Part shown: one piece after another, positions 22,393-35,652 of the stretch
How positions within the stretch are numbered: position 1 is the first letter of the stretch
How the letters are laid out: each line of letters begins with the position of its first letter
Source of the DNA: Pyrenochaeta sp. MPI-SDFR-AT-0127
Taxonomy: Eukaryota; Ascomycota; Dothideomycetes; Pleosporales; Cucurbitariaceae
Direction: 5' to 3'
Assembly: GCA_020747015.1 (NCBI GenBank)
Contig: JAGTJM010000008.1
Span: forward strand, 805,406-869,405
DNA length: 64,000 bases
Program-made: the position numbers and the translations under genes
The notes under the pieces: model-generated
Databases searched by the model: none
Told to the model about the DNA's origin: nothing
The model's input: the letters and a program-made list of their open reading frames with translations, nothing else

Positions 22393-25300
22393 TTCTATGT
22401 GTTTTGTTTTATGAAATCTGTAGTGCAGGTGGAGGATCGTTGGGTGGAGAGTGAAATGAAGTATTGCCATGGTGAGGACTGGAATATATTCATCACAATC
22501 TAGACAGAGCACGATGGCATAGCAATGTCAAAAGTACGTACATTATGAAAAGAAGACACAAGGCTATTCGCAAGGGTTTCCCGATGAATACGCGGACACG
22601 TCAAGACCAAGCCTTGTCTTACCCAAAAGGCGTATGTCAAAGTTCGAACTAGAATGTCGGAACGTGATAGTAGTGCCGATGATGCGCAATGCGTTTTCAA
22701 GGCTTTTGTATGCCTGATTGTTGCGCGATTGATCAGGTGCTGGGAATAGGTTCGCTTTTGCTGTTGGGTACTTGGCCCAGATGAGATACATCGGAGCTTC
22801 AGGCCGCAAATATGTTGACGAGTCTTGATAATAGAGGCTATCTATCAGTGCTTGTGAATAGATCTACATTATGACTATGTCACCTTGGTGGCCATATTAT
22901 ATTGCTGGTCTGGCTTGATGTACGTCGCACATATTGTCGAACAAAATCACGAAAGCAGCGAAATAATGCAAGTCGGAAGTGATTCAAGGTGGTGCCTGTG
23001 CAACCGGCAATCACATCCGAGCAATATCTAGACTGCTTCACAGCACGCTCCAGTCATGGAACAACCAATCTCGAAAGCCAGACCTCACTACCCAACAGCA
23101 CTCCTAAAATACAAACACGTATGACAGGGGCGGTCTGATGCTCGTCAAGTGCTGTAGAGCTTGGCACTCATCGGAAATCTTACTATTGAGACGAGAACAT
23201 GAATAACTGGAGGACGAAAAATGGTTGACTGGGAGGGAAATAATGGAACGAGGTCCTGCTGAAGTTTCATGAACAAAAGACTTTGCCAGTTTACCTTTGT
23301 CGGGCCGGTTCGGCACATTGTGATATTCTCAGAAGCGGCTCAGAGTGCCTAAAAGCAATAGACAGGTACGCTTGCATCCTGTGCAAATGCAGGCATGTGA
23401 CAATGTCGTGCTGTAGACGCTCCTTAAAGTAGCCGCGATATGGAATACGCCGCCGAAGGCTATCATCTGTCTTGAAGGAAATAATCATTTCTATACAGTT
23501 TTCCCAAACTCAAACCAAGAGTATGGTCTAACAGATCGTCGCTCGCTGCAACGTGACGAACCTTTATAGCCACTTGAAGCGGGAAAAGCACTGGATCCAG
23601 CCGGATTTGTTAACTACATTGCGGCTCGGCAACATGGCCCTAACCAATCATTAGTAATGATGTTAACCGGCGATGCAAATGTAGACGCTAGCAGTGGTGC
23701 ATATCAGACTGGTTGAGAAGATGTGCTGTTGCTGGTTTGGAAAGCATTGTTCCTAGAGCCCAGTGTTCCTTTGGGGGAACAATAAGGAGAAACTCTTATG
23801 GCCCCAGCGTTGTCATCACGAGATGTGGTGGGAAGGGAGGGAAGGTGGTGCGATCACTTACGATTTGTACATGGAGGGATGGTAGAGCAGAGGATATGGT
23901 ACCCGGGTTTGTGACTTGCTCATGGAAAAGAAGCTCGAGTCTGAGCCATGATCGACACAGGCGTTATTAGCAAGATCTCAAAGAGCGCCCATAGCCTGGA
24001 CTGATCCGGTACCGCTTGTTCCGAGCATACGGCACTACTAGTTCCCAACACGAGTCATCCACATGCTCTCTGCCTGCTTTGACTCAATACTTAGGGCATA
24101 CTGTCGCATGAAAAGGGGGCAGGGGCCGAGGTATTATAGACACGATCCGGATTTGCGGTCATACATCAGCCACCGGTATGAGCACACGGTGGGCCACGCC
24201 TCATCTTCGCCCGTATTCGAATAGGGATTTTTATTCTCTCCCCTTGGCCACCAGGGTCTGCAGAGCTTCACAACGTTGCAACTTTATAAACGTCGAGACT
24301 GACTGATCGGGATTCGTGTTCGGGGATCAAGTATAGGATGGGCGGATTGTAAGGACACGGTTGACTGGCCGACAATTCCGTGAATGCAATCTATCCAAGC
24401 TAATAATGGGAAATGGGGATTGGGCTTGAAAGTGGCGTAGTCCGTTCGCGTGGAGAAGTTTATTGTGCGGCTGGACCTTGCGACCGGTATTTGACGTCGT
24501 CGCAGAGCCATGGCCGTGCACCAACACCAATCTTTTCCGCAAAGAGGAATGGGATTTCTGTACCAGGTCATCCCGATCGCAGGTCCATCTGGCCTTTGAC
24601 AGCACCCATGTCGACGATCGGCATTGCGCAAAGTTTGATGAGTGCAGAGGTTGATGCAGGAGGCTGACACGAGGGGCGTTCCTAACACGTGTATGCCAGA
24701 GGCGGGTTTGCGGGGTCTCTCGCTGATCACCGCACAGGCGCCTAGTCGACTTGGGCACGTCTGGGTCGTGGCGGACATGTTGAATCTGGTAGGTGGACGA
24801 ATACGCAGCGGAAAAAGGTTGCGAGAGGGAAACGGTGTGCCCATGTCGACCGAACCAGAGGGCTTGTTTCGCGCCCCCAAGGTTTGAAGCAGGCGTTCGG
24901 CCATGACCGAGGAAGGGCCGCAAAGCTTCTGGAAGAGCATCGTGGTCGGCGAAACTCTTCACGTTGTTGTGCTCCATCAGCAAGTATCGCGAGCGCCCGC
25001 CGCACTGGAACTTTGCTAGTGGTGCGGATGCGAACATGCGATGCTGCTCGGCTGCGCAGCGGATAGGACGAGGCGTATCCGCCAGGGGGGAAACAAGCGA
25101 AGGCCAGACAGCGGGTCCACAGTTCTCTGCATCGGGCGACAAGTCTGATGAGAGACCCTTGAACCCTTTGTCCGTTTTTTTTTTCTTTTCCGTCCGAAGC
25201 AAATCCGCGGAGAGAAAGAGGAAAGGAGAGGCACGATGGTGCGTGGCTACATGTCCACAAAACTGTCCTCACCTCAGCAACAAATGCAGTCAAGCCGCGA

Positions 25301-26450
25301 CGATCATTCCAAGTTGAGCAGTCGAGCCGAGCCTGCTTCTCTCCAATGTGTCTATTCGTGGCTACGGATCAAGACAATCATCCATGAACGAATCCATGGC
25401 TTGGTTCCGAGCACATGGAAACGACGCGTGGCATTACCTGATCTGTCGGAGCAATTAGTAGGCCCGGGTAGAATGCGAGAGGGCTGCTTGCAGCAATGAT
25501 TGATGCATTGTTTCGCCGCCACTCTATTTTTGAGCCGAGTGGAACTCCACGGCCCACGAGCAAAGAGCAACAACACGCGGTGAAGATTTGGGGGTATATT
25601 CCTCATAGTATATACTTTCTCGACTATGTTCAGAATTGAAATGACATCAATCGTCCAAGATACTCTGCTAAAGCACAGCCCAACTCGCAACATACTGATA
25701 GACGCGAGAAGAGCGCCTCACGCACGACGTGATGCAGATGCCAGATCAACAGTCGTCATCATCATACAGAGCCGCCTTGGGGTTCAAGTTCAAGCCCATG
25801 CCACCAGACACCTTCCGCAATACGTCATGAGATGCATAGCAACGCCAATTCGCTCAAATCGCCTCTTCTTCCCAGAACGCAAGAGGCCGTTTTTATCTCA
25901 ACCAAAAAGAAAACCGAGGTATCATGTTCGCAAAAATGCCAGAACGCCAGACGGGCAACGTCGCCGAGTAACTCCAATTTTTCCCCTACCATGATATGCG
26001 CCATTTGGTGAACAACAATCCTGTGCGAGAATGTTTATAGCTATGTGTACGACAAGCGGGGAAGCGCATGGCACAGAGTCGAGGTTGTGGCCCATGTGTA
26101 CTCTGTTCCACGTCGCTGAAAGCGTCATTTGGTTGAATCGCCGTAACCTTCGACGGAGGCCAAGGACGAAGGGAGAGAGAGAGGGGGGGAGGCAGAGATG
26201 TGAGATGTTATTCGCGCCATGTACAGAAACCGGACATATCCATGTAATCCGGAATGTATAGAATGGGTGGGTTGAATGGGCATAAGCCCAAGTTGCTCAT
26301 GGAAGCATCGGGATCGGGTCAAAGTAGACATGCCACAAGGATAAGACGTCCGACGAGGGAATTGGATTGCAGGCTGTGCACGGCGCGGGCACGGTCGGGA
26401 TCGGTGTCAATAAATCAAGTCCTACAAAGGGTACAAGTTCGCCCACGATG
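22393..26450. other. Gene-free stretch, 4.1 kb
   Basis: No gene is supported. Between 24.3 and 25.3 kb three long minus-strand frames overlap (24284-24940, 24327-25202, 24742-25293), but their proteins are rich in R, H, S and C in random order and have no family feature; the region is GC-rich, which lengthens chance frames. A minus frame at 22564-22809 also lacks support. The left part is the MARVEL promoter and the right part the laeA 3' region. Confidence 0.5.
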
Positions 26451-27882
26451 CTACTGTTGGGGACGCCGGGCAGTCCAGATATGGCTGTGAAGTAAGGGGT
26501 CAGTATTGGACATTGGTAACATTAATCAATTTGGTGCAACCGACACGGAGAGCTTTGACTTACATGTTGTTGTACGCATGGATTTTGCGGTTACATATTT
26601 CTCTGCGGACATTGTCAAGCAGTGGTTTTACGTGTGCGTTCAAGTCCCATTGGTAAACTCTTGTAAGAGGGGCAAAGGTAAGGGCATCCAGGCCCTCGGT
26701 TATGCCTAGGTTGTACCACCTGCCAATGTCCTTTTGGTGCGGGTCGTTGGGCCACGAATTGTAGGGCACGCGAATGACCGTTTCCTGGATGTCGATGAAG
26801 CCAGCTTGCTGCAGCAGCTGGCGGGTGCGATGCTCGTATGCAATTGGGCGGGAAACGCGGTGCGTGGCGTCTGCGAGCCACCGGTACCACTTGACGAGCA
26901 TGCTGTCCTGAGAGAGGGTATAGTCGTCGCAGCGCGGCTCCATGTCGATTTCGACATGCTCTATCCAGCCCGAGCCGGGTTTCAAGTGTCTAAACAAAGT
27001 TAGCTGAGGGATTAGGGAGAAATACGAGACCTGTGAGGTCGGTTGCGCACGTGAATATCTTCTGGTACAGCTCTGGCCAGCTCGTGACGCTGCCACAAGC
27101 CATGCGCAAATGGATCAAGTCCCAGGAGTCTTCGCCCAGCAACCACGGGGACTCGTAGTCGCGTGGTACACGGAATCGTAGATTGGGAGGAATTCTGCAC
27201 GGGCGGCGCCTGTCAGCGAGGTTGGGGGCTGGGGGGCTGGGGGGAGAAAAGCAAGGGCAAACGTACTTTTCTGGCTGGATGTTGACCAAATCCATGCCCA
27301 AGACCTGCAGCGTTCACGTTAGACAAATTGGGAGGGCCGCAAAAAAACGGCAGCGAATTTCAGCGCACCTCGGCGTTCAGATATTTGCTGCGCACGGGAA
27401 AGGTTAGCGTTTGCGGAACAGCTATGGCAGGCTGCGGCACCCGACTTACTCGGCCATGTCTATTGCCCAGATGCCCGTTCCACAGCCGACATCGAGGATG
27501 CGGGGCTCCCAGTGTTGTGGCATGGGCGCCTGGTGCAGCTGGTCACGGCGTGCTACGGCAAACAGCTTGTGGTAGATGTCCATGCGGTCCTTTTCGTGCT
27601 GGGGTGAGGGAGGGGGCAGAGTCAGCGGAGAGTGCGGGTGGCGGGGAGATGCCTTACCTCATCGCAGGGGTACATGTAGATGCCTCTTCTGAAGCCATGA
27701 TACAGACGGCCGTTTTCCAGGTAGTTGCTGTTCTGGGCAGGCACGGGCAGTCTGGGATTCTTGGTCAGCGCAGCAGCGGGCAGCAGCAACGTCGCACGGA
27801 GCGGGGGCGGCGGCGGCTGGGAGGGACAGAGGGACAGATGGACAGAGGGCTCGACTCACCCATTCGATGCCATCGTAACCAT
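26451..27882 (-). CDS. laeA: LaeA/Lae1 velvet-complex methyltransferase, 308 aa
   Basis: Global regulator of secondary metabolism and development; acts in the nucleus with VeA and VelB and carries a SAM-methyltransferase fold. Eight exons on the minus strand: 27882-27860, 27751-27658, 27598-27450, 27387-27369, 27304-27267, 27194-27051, 26989-26564 and 26484-26451; all introns are GT-AG (61-108 bases) and every phase agrees. Motif I is ILDVGCGTGIWAIDMAD at about residues 72-88, followed by LGMDLVNIQPEK, HLRMACGSV and the LaeA-specific IGRWYNLGI and HAYNNIHIW near the C-terminus. Exon 4 is only 19 bases. The apparent stop after HAYNNM is inside an intron; a final 34-base exon restores HAYNNIHIWTARRPQQ. 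Start is ATG at 27882, with a second in-frame ATG three codons later. The conserved sequence makes this call strong. Confidence 0.93.
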
Positions 27883-28346
27883 TGGAGCAGGCGGGCGGCG
27901 CAGGACGGCCTCGCGGGCGGGCGACAGCGACTACTAATAGTGTCGGGGCGTGGACGGCGACGGCGACGGCGAACAGCGACTTGGGCGCGCTGGTCATAAG
28001 ACGGGGTGGTCGCAGTCGCTGGGGCTCGTCGCGGCGACGGCGGGCTGCAGGCCAGCAGTGCGGCAGAGGGCTGGAGGGCGACAGAAGGGCAGTACGTGGT
28101 GTGAGTGGTGAGCGGCGGCGGGCACTCTGGCTGGGAGTGGGTGCCGGTTTTTATTACGGAGTACAGTAGTTGGAGACGGCCTGCTGGGTTCGCGGGCATC
28201 GACTCAGGCAGGCAGGAGGGCCGGGATCTCAGCCATCAGGGCAAGCAGCGACACGGGAGGTATTTAAGAAGAGAACCCCTGCACGCACGTCGCACGGCTC
28301 GACGCCCGTCAAGGCGGGAGCTGACGCTGGACAGAGTGCACGCTGG

Positions 28347-28378
28347 CTGCTGGGCTGCTGGGCTGCTGGGCTGCTGGG
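28347..28378 (+). repeat. Tandem repeat, CTGCTGGG x4
   Basis: Four perfect copies of the octamer CTGCTGGG, about 470 bases upstream of the laeA start codon. Confidence 0.9.
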
Positions 28379-28898
28379 ACGCTGGCTTTGCCTGGCCCGC
28401 TGGCTAAGAGACTACTACGGCTTCTACGACCACGACCACGACCACCCCGACCACCACTACTACTACTACCGCTGCTACTCCAGGCGTCCCGGCCAGCAAT
28501 GCAGACAGGCAGTCAAAGCTGCTAGGCGGCTCCACCCCTCTGCCTCTGGGAACCGCGTCGCCATGGTACTGTAGGGACAGCGCTAGCTCTTGGGGGGGGG
28601 GGCAGAGAGGAGGGGGGGGAAGGGATGTGGCATTAACATGGCCGCTGTATTAATTTAGGCCATGCCACCGCGACAGCAAACAACCCGCTCCACGCTCGGA
28701 GCTGGGCCACACGCGGCCTAGTCTCTCACCCAGGTCCATACTGCCGGGTCTGCCTCTGAGCCAAATTGGCGGGAACAGGTCGCAGAGCCCGAATCGTGCC
28801 CCTCACTGGCTGCCCGCCCGAGCACACACCCTACCGCCCCCCCAGTCAAGCCTCGACCTCTCGAGAGACTTGCGCTGGAACCGAGCCTGGCACAAATC

Positions 28899-28928
28899 TG
28901 CCTGCCTGCCTGCCTGCCTTGCCTGCCC
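28899..28928 (+). repeat. CTGC-type tetranucleotide microsatellite
   Basis: Run of CTGC/CTGCC units with one interruption, about 1 kb upstream of laeA. Confidence 0.8.
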
Positions 28929-31702
28929 CGTGCAAAGAAAAACCCGGCCCTGCCACCTCTGCGCTGCCCTCAAGCTGCCCTCACCGCTCAGAGAAGCGGG
29001 GCCCACGGCAATCCTACCATGGACCCGTCATGCGCATGAATGAAGCCGCCTCGATTCGGCCATTGCTGGCTGACGAGCGCCCAAGAAGACAACTTGGCCG
29101 TCGGCCTTTCTCCAAGTCGCGCCGGACGCTGCCCGCCTTGGGGCTCTGGCCCAATCACCGCACCGCCGGTTCTGGCCAAGGCAAGCCCTGCGAGCATTTC
29201 CGCGAATCTGAGCGTTTCGAATCGCACTCCCCCAAAGGCCACACCCACCACCTGCACATGCCGCGCAAGAGCATGACATGACTTGCCGTTCCGTGCTCGT
29301 GGTATCCCTCTGTCCCGCTCACGGCGGCGCCAATCACACGCTACACGCCCGCCCATGACGCTCTTGGGCACAAGGTTTGCAATTCGCTCACACGGCCATT
29401 GCATTGTCCGCACATTGCCAGCGACGGCGGCACATCGCTCGGCCGCCCGCGACGCTTTGCCCACCACCCTCTTTGAGCATCTGCATCGCCTGCCAATCCA
29501 AGCGCGATAATCTCCGTGTTCCCAGCAGCAAATCTCCCTCGCCCACGGTGCTTACGCGAGACGCCCGTTTTGGCCCTAGCCTCTGTCAGGACGGAGCAAC
29601 TGCCATGTCCCAGAGCAGTGTCATGAGGCGCTGAACAACGCAAGCCTGTCCTCGGTCTCCTGCAGGTGCCGCTGCCGGGCTTGCAGGGACGGCCAACTGA
29701 CCAGGAGCCCGTTGAGAGCGTTTTGTCACAGAATGTTTGACTGAGCTCCACGACCCCAAATCCTGGTTTGCCATATGCGTCAGGAAGCACGGTTACGGCT
29801 GCATCTCGAGTCACCTCTCTGTTGCAGCGCTGCGTGCCGTTCCGCTGCCGAAGTCGTCGTTCGGCACCGAGAGCTACGCAAGGGATCCGTAGTGGCATCG
29901 CGGTGCTGCTGCAATACAATCCCTCCGCACGTTGCCTCACTCAGGAACGCAGCGATGAACTGGGAAATGGGCCTCGTATCCAAGCCTGCAGGCCCAGCCG
30001 AACGGTAGCAACACCCTGCAAGGTGCCAACGACCATGTCAGCGAGTGAGTTGACGCACTCGGGGAGGCGATTGGCCATGCTCGAGTCCAGCCATGGCAGG
30101 CGGGCTGCGGCTTGTGTGCAGAGAAGAAAAACTGGCGCGCATCAGCCGTCCAAATGCCCAAGGGATGCCTGCATGGACCCAAACTCTCCAGTCCTCATGG
30201 CGAGACATTTCAAACTTTCTGCATGCCGGCTGCATTGGGAATGATGGTTGCGAACCTCCTCGGGGTTTCAGATGGGCCCGCCTCATTCATTCAGACAGCG
30301 GGGCGGAACTGTGTGGTATCGTAGCAGTTCCCAATTGCATGGTTCTCGGCCGGGGATCACGCGCATGGTTTCATGCCCTGGTTGCCGTCTTGCACACAGC
30401 GCGCCGCCCTGGGAAACGGCCGGATGGGATAGCATGGTGGTTGGCTGTGGGCATGGGAGCAACGACGGCTTTCAGCGCGCGCTCAGTCGTCGACTGAAAC
30501 GGGGGGATTGGGTAGTGGAGCCAAGGGGGGACAATGATGAAACGAAGAGCAGCATTGGAAGGCGCGACTGTACTTTGTGCTTGGACCTGCCGAAGAAGGT
30601 CCTTGTGTCGGATAACGCCAAGTCGTGTTAGCCTGACAGTCGGAGGGAGGGAGGGAGAGGGCGCGCGCGAGAAGAACCATGCCGGCGCTAGGCACGTGCG
30701 CAGGCAATGCGACGGCCTGGTAGAGCCGCGGAACAATGCAACATGAGCAGGGTCGATTGTGAAGTAGGAGCCAGGCTGGGGTCATGCCAATCAAGGGCGA
30801 CTAGACGGGAGCGGGCAGCGCGAGACAGCATATGGCAGCGTCCTTTGGAGTGAAACATGGCGGTCGCTAAAAAGAGGCCGAACCACGCTGCCGGGTCGTG
30901 CCACTGTGCTGGAAAGACAAAGAGCCCGACTTGGCCTCATCGGCTGCCGCCCTCACAGGGCCGATTTGTACAAAAGGGCAACCAGTAGCGTCTGCCCGGC
31001 CTGCTCCCCAGCGGGACATGTGGCCAGTTGACAGCTAACGGCAAGCGCGCCGTCGGTTGCTAGTGAGGGACGCGTGGGTGGGTGGCTGGAGGCTGGCTTC
31101 GAGGCCGTGAGCATGCCCAAACACACCACCTTCCTCATGACTGTTGCGACCCTTCATTGCACCCAAGAGGCGCAGCTTAGCCTCCATCGCATAGCGACTG
31201 GACCCGCACAGGAAATATGGCGTTGCTCCTAGCCAAGCTGCTGAGGGGACATGGTACCGCTAATTCCGGCTGCACCTGCCCGCTGCAACCCAAGCCCTCT
31301 GTCTTCTCATCAACTGGGCTTTCGCTTCATTCCACAGATCCCCCTCGGTCTTTTCCGCGAATCCTTCTCGAGCCATATTCACAGCAAAGCATATACCGAA
31401 ATGCTTTCAAAGCTATGCGTGACTATTAGCAGCGCTCGCTCGTGACACTCTGTACATGTGAGTGGCTCCTTTGGTACACAGCAAGATAGCATGCTCGGCA
31501 ATATTCCTTTCTTGAAATGTGGTTTATTAATCTCCCAAGCCGTTGTGGTTTCTTCAGTATACTGGTAGGTGTCCCGTCGACTTGGGTAACAGCCATCAAC
31601 CTCCACTTCCGAATCCGCCGCCTCACTTTTCAACTTTGCTGCTATCTCCCTACCTTTTCTAGCATCCCAACGATCTAACCCTCGGCGCACGCTGTTGCCA
31701 TC

Positions 31703-32985
31703 CTAGGCCCACTGCCATTTTTCCTTGATCCATCTCAAAACATACACCAGAGTCACCAGAACTGGTACTTCGATCAAAGGACCCACTGTGCTTGCTAAAG
31801 CCTGTTCGCTTCCCACACCATACACGGCAACCACAACTGCAATTGCGAGTTCAAAATTGTTACTTGCAGCAGTAAAACTCTGCGTGCAACTGACCTTGTA
31901 TGCGAATCCCATTTTCCAACAGAACCACAATGTGCTTGTGAAAATGACTAGGAAGTATACGAGTAGCGGCGCGCTAACGCGTAGGACGTCTGTGATTTGC
32001 CGAACCACGTGTGCACCCTGGCTGGCGAACAAAACGATAATAGTATATAGCAGCCCAAGCAGAGAGAACGGCGCAATGTATCGGATAAATCGTCGCTGGT
32101 AACGATCTTCTCCCATTAGCCTCCTCAGCACCAGCCTTGTCAGTATTGCCGCGCCAAGCGGAATGCCTAAGAACACTCCCACACTTTGCGCTACGCCTTC
32201 GTACGAGACAGTCGTCTTGTTCCCATGGCTGACAATTTGTACGTAAAAGATGGCCAGAGGCGCAAACAGAACAATTTGAAGGATCGAGTTGAACGCGACC
32301 AGCACTGCGCAATAGTCGCCATCTCCTTGCGCCAAGTCAGTCCAGATGAGGACCATGGCGATACAGCGCGCAATGCCGACGAAGATCAAACCCTCTCTCA
32401 GGCCCTGCCGATCCGGGAGGAATGCCCAGGCTAATCCCACCATGAAAAGCGGAGCAATTATCCAGTTGAGGACAAAGGATACGAGGATTTGAAGCCAGAG
32501 CTCTCCTGAACGGAGAAGCAAATGCAGGGTTTCGAAGCGGACTTTGCAGAGAATGGGGTACATCATCACCAAGAGACCAATTGCTGTGCGGAGATGAGAT
32601 CAGCGGATGTCGAGGCATGGGAGGCGTGCGACTTACCAATCGGTATACTGACACCTACGAATTCTCCCTTCTGCAGTGCAGGGCCCACAGAATCGATTGT
32701 ATTCCCAAGCGCGATACCAACTCCCATGGCAACAAGGATCCATACTACAAGAAAACGGTCGAGGAATGAGAGGCCTTTCAAGGGTGCCAGGGGTTGTTCT
32801 GTGTTGCATACGCCTGACAGTGGGGTCAACGATTGCCATATCTAAAAGACTTGTGCAATGCATCATCAAGACGTACCTGTCGCGCAGTTGCCCACCGCCT
32901 CGATACCCTTCTCTTCAAGATCATGCTCTGCTCTTCTTTGCCCATGTTTAACTTCTACTCCTGCGCTGCATTCCGTGGTGTTCAT
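31703..32985 (-). CDS. ACR3 arsenite efflux permease, 388 aa
   Basis: Plasma-membrane carrier that exports As(III), and in some fungi antimonite, using the proton gradient. Exons 32985-32877, 32813-32637 and 32583-31703, with introns of 63 and 53 bases. The product has a short cytosolic N-terminus (EEKGIEAVGNCAT) and about ten transmembrane helices. The catalytic cysteine region in helix 4 is present (GIARCIAMVLIWTDLAQGD), as is the conserved glutamate of helix 9 (NNFELAIAV). SIPIAIGLLVMMYPI is formed across the second splice and is diagnostic of the family. Length is normal. No arsenate reductase or ArsH gene lies next to it in this window. Confidence 0.92.
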
Positions 32986-35652
32986 CTTCAAAGTCCCTCA
33001 ACTTCAATTTCAATGCTGTTCCAATTTCCAGTGCTCTGATGTCACGGGTTTTATGTGAGAACATCGTTGGGGCTTCGGGCCAATCAGCGTTGAGCAGTGA
33101 CATTCAATTAGCAGCGGCGCTAGATCGCTGGGTTTTGGCGGAAGCGAGGAAACAAAGTGGGGCATTAACTTCATCTTGAGCAATTTCATGACATAGCGTT
33201 GGCTAATCGAGAGCTATCGCCCTTGAATAACAATGTTATTCTGGTCAAATCCCGTGATTTTCCGTCAAGGAGACAAGCCAAGCATGTTCAGTTTATTTTG
33301 GAAGAAAAAAATTCTACACGATAAGATAATTTATGACGCGGTGAGTCAAGGTTACAGCAACATGAAAAAGTAGTGACTCGTACAATTTCTAGGAATAAAT
33401 GTTTCTCACTCGCTACTCATCGATAGGGCATCGTTGCTTGTACCAGAATTTCTTGTCCCAAAACCAAGCCATGCTCTCCCATATTTTGCGCCTTATCTCT
33501 TGACATAAACTATATTTCTTAGCAGTATTACCATTGGTGCTACCGGCGCTTCATGTAATGTACCGTATCCTCAAGCGTTCTGATGCCTCCTATCTTCTCC
33601 AGAACCTGCGTCCATGCATGCATCATGCTCAACACTTCTTCGGGAATAGGACTCCTTGACATCAAATCTCGTCTCCATTCACCCCTCCTCGATCGAACTT
33701 ATCTCATGATTACCGACCCCAACCACTGCATACTGCGCTTCTTTTCATTCTGGCAACACGTTGTTTTCGTTTTCCATGATGCGATGGTTGCCTCTCGATG
33801 TAGTGGCCCACCGTCCTGCATGTCGACTTCATCGACCAGTGCATAGTCGTCGTCAATGATCAGTCTACATGTTGAATCAGTCTTCGGCATGTAGGTGATT
33901 GTGTCTGCTGAAGAGGGCGCAGATGCTGTGCATTGTCGATATGCAACGGGCGCGAACATGTACAATAGGTATTTTGAAACTATTTCGGGGACGTGGTTAC
34001 GGTCAAGAATAGGCAATTGGTGGTTCGTGTTGTGTTCGCGATCTCCATGTAGGAGATGTGCTTGCCGGGATTGGTAATGGGTAAGATTGGTGCTAAAGCA
34101 CGACGTATCGACTATCATTGGGAAGAGTGACATGGCTATAGATGTAGTGATCTTCGTGATTTGATGAGAATGATAGACTTTATACCGGTAGGTGTAGTAT
34201 TGTTTCTCTCTCTCTCGCTCTGTGTGTGTGTGTGTGTGGAGGTAGAGATAACGAAATAGTTGGTGCACTGACACTCATATACGCAATCAAATCTAGTGGC
34301 AGCTTCAAGGTATTCCGATATGTGACAATAGTCTCATGAAAGAATGATCATTCATGTGGACCAGTATCGTGGTGTGACTGTCACTAGCCAAGGCTGGATA
34401 AATCCTTTGCATGCTAGATGCAGAAGCATCAGATTGACCAAAATCAAGGAAGTAACAAACTTATTGGATAGATACACTGGGCCAGGTGATGTTCAAGACT
34501 GTGGCATTGCGTTCGAGGTGGCGAGACATGTGGCGTGATGGATTCGGCAAAGCCCGTTCTTCACATATCTCCGGATATTCCCGAACATCACTTTCTCTAT
34601 CACGTTACAGTCGTATACACCACTTCACTCGCTGCCATCATATCCCTCTATCTTTAACCAAAGTATGCCCCTCTCATGCGTCAAATGTCTGGTCCCGACG
34701 CACATTATCCTTATTGTGTCATCAAACTCACTGCTCACTCCCAATTGTCAAGTGCCACACCGAATTCGTTGTACGTTACTCCTCATTGCTCAAATGGTCT
34801 GCTACAATCCTCTGTGCGACAGGAGCCTGTGTTGAAACTCAACTAATATCCTTGTCTCATTCGCACCCCACGATTACCAGGTGGCACAATTTCCGAATGC
34901 GAAGGTGCTGTATTTACAACACGGAAAACATCACTCCAATATTGTCCACATCATGTCGCCATAGTGACGGGGTCGATATGAGTACCATGGTAGGTATGGA
35001 ATGAACAGTGATGATTGATGTTTAATGACAAGAGAGTGGCTAGCTCGATAGTTCCTTACACCGATGAAAGTTCGATGTATGTTTTACAGATTCCTAGTCT
35101 TTCTTTGACTCTTTCTTGCAATACCGATCTATTAAGTCCGGGATCCCATTTTAGAGAAAGCTTCTGCTACGCGTCTTGTGATATATCGCACAGGCTTGAG
35201 AAACCATAGTCATTAATTCAGCTATGATGGCAACCTGAAAAGGAAAAGGTCGCCAATAAGCGATACACCATTGATCCAACGCCGTAGTAGCTGTGCCTCA
35301 GCTTGTGTTGCATGTATTGCCCTTTCCTGTAACGCCTATCAATACACGACAGCCAAAAACTGCCAACAAATCATGTCGTGTTCGATTTCTTGGAAGAATA
35401 GAGGAAAAGAGGTGTCAAAAGGAATGAAAGCCCTTTCAATACTATTCGAGTCCCTCCAAATCATCAACCGGGAAAATTATGGCTGTCCAGACAAGCCAAC
35501 CGGTGTTAACACGTATGTTTGAACGCCGTGTTAATGCTCATGCGAACCGAATGAAGCTAAAAGCCAATGTAACATAAAACTGGATGATATCGAAGGTGCA
35601 GATGCCGGCATCCTGTCCAAGGCTTGGAAAAGTTGGTGCTCCAGTATGTGGA
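32986..35652. other. Intergenic, 2.7 kb with microsatellite
   Basis: No gene supported. It contains the ACR3 promoter (left) and a TC/TG microsatellite near 34.2 kb. A minus frame at 33699-34274 (191 codons) starts inside the microsatellite (HTHTHTEREREK) and has no recognisable domain; a shorter product from its internal ATG cannot be excluded. Confidence 0.5.
34205..34238 (+). repeat. Compound (TC)n(TG)n microsatellite
   Basis: A TC run followed by an uninterrupted TG run, read directly. Confidence 0.9.

Larger units (their letters stand above)
27883..31702. other. GC-rich gene-free region upstream of laeA, 3.8 kb
   Basis: No gene supported. Frames such as 29341-29940 (minus, 199 codons) and 28766-29281 (plus, 171 codons) have random composition. 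The laeA-proximal part carries low-complexity tracts (28347-28378, 28428-28470, 28899-28928). The region probably holds the long promoter and leader of laeA, and the 3' side of the ACR3 gene at the right. Confidence 0.5.

Noticed and set aside
22564..22809. 81-codon minus frame upstream of the MARVEL gene
   Set aside because: No motif, no intron link; the MARVEL gene is complete without it.
24284..25293. Three overlapping minus-strand frames of 183-291 codons
   Set aside because: They overlap each other in different frames, have random Arg/His/Ser/Cys-rich composition, no domain and no splice-linked partner; GC-rich sequence explains the lack of stops.
29341..29940. 199-codon minus frame in the laeA upstream region
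   Set aside because: Composition looks random and neighbouring frames on both strands are equally long; no conserved motif.
33699..34274. 191-codon minus frame
   Set aside because: Starts within a microsatellite (HTHTHT, ERERE) and shows no domain; kept only as a remote possibility.
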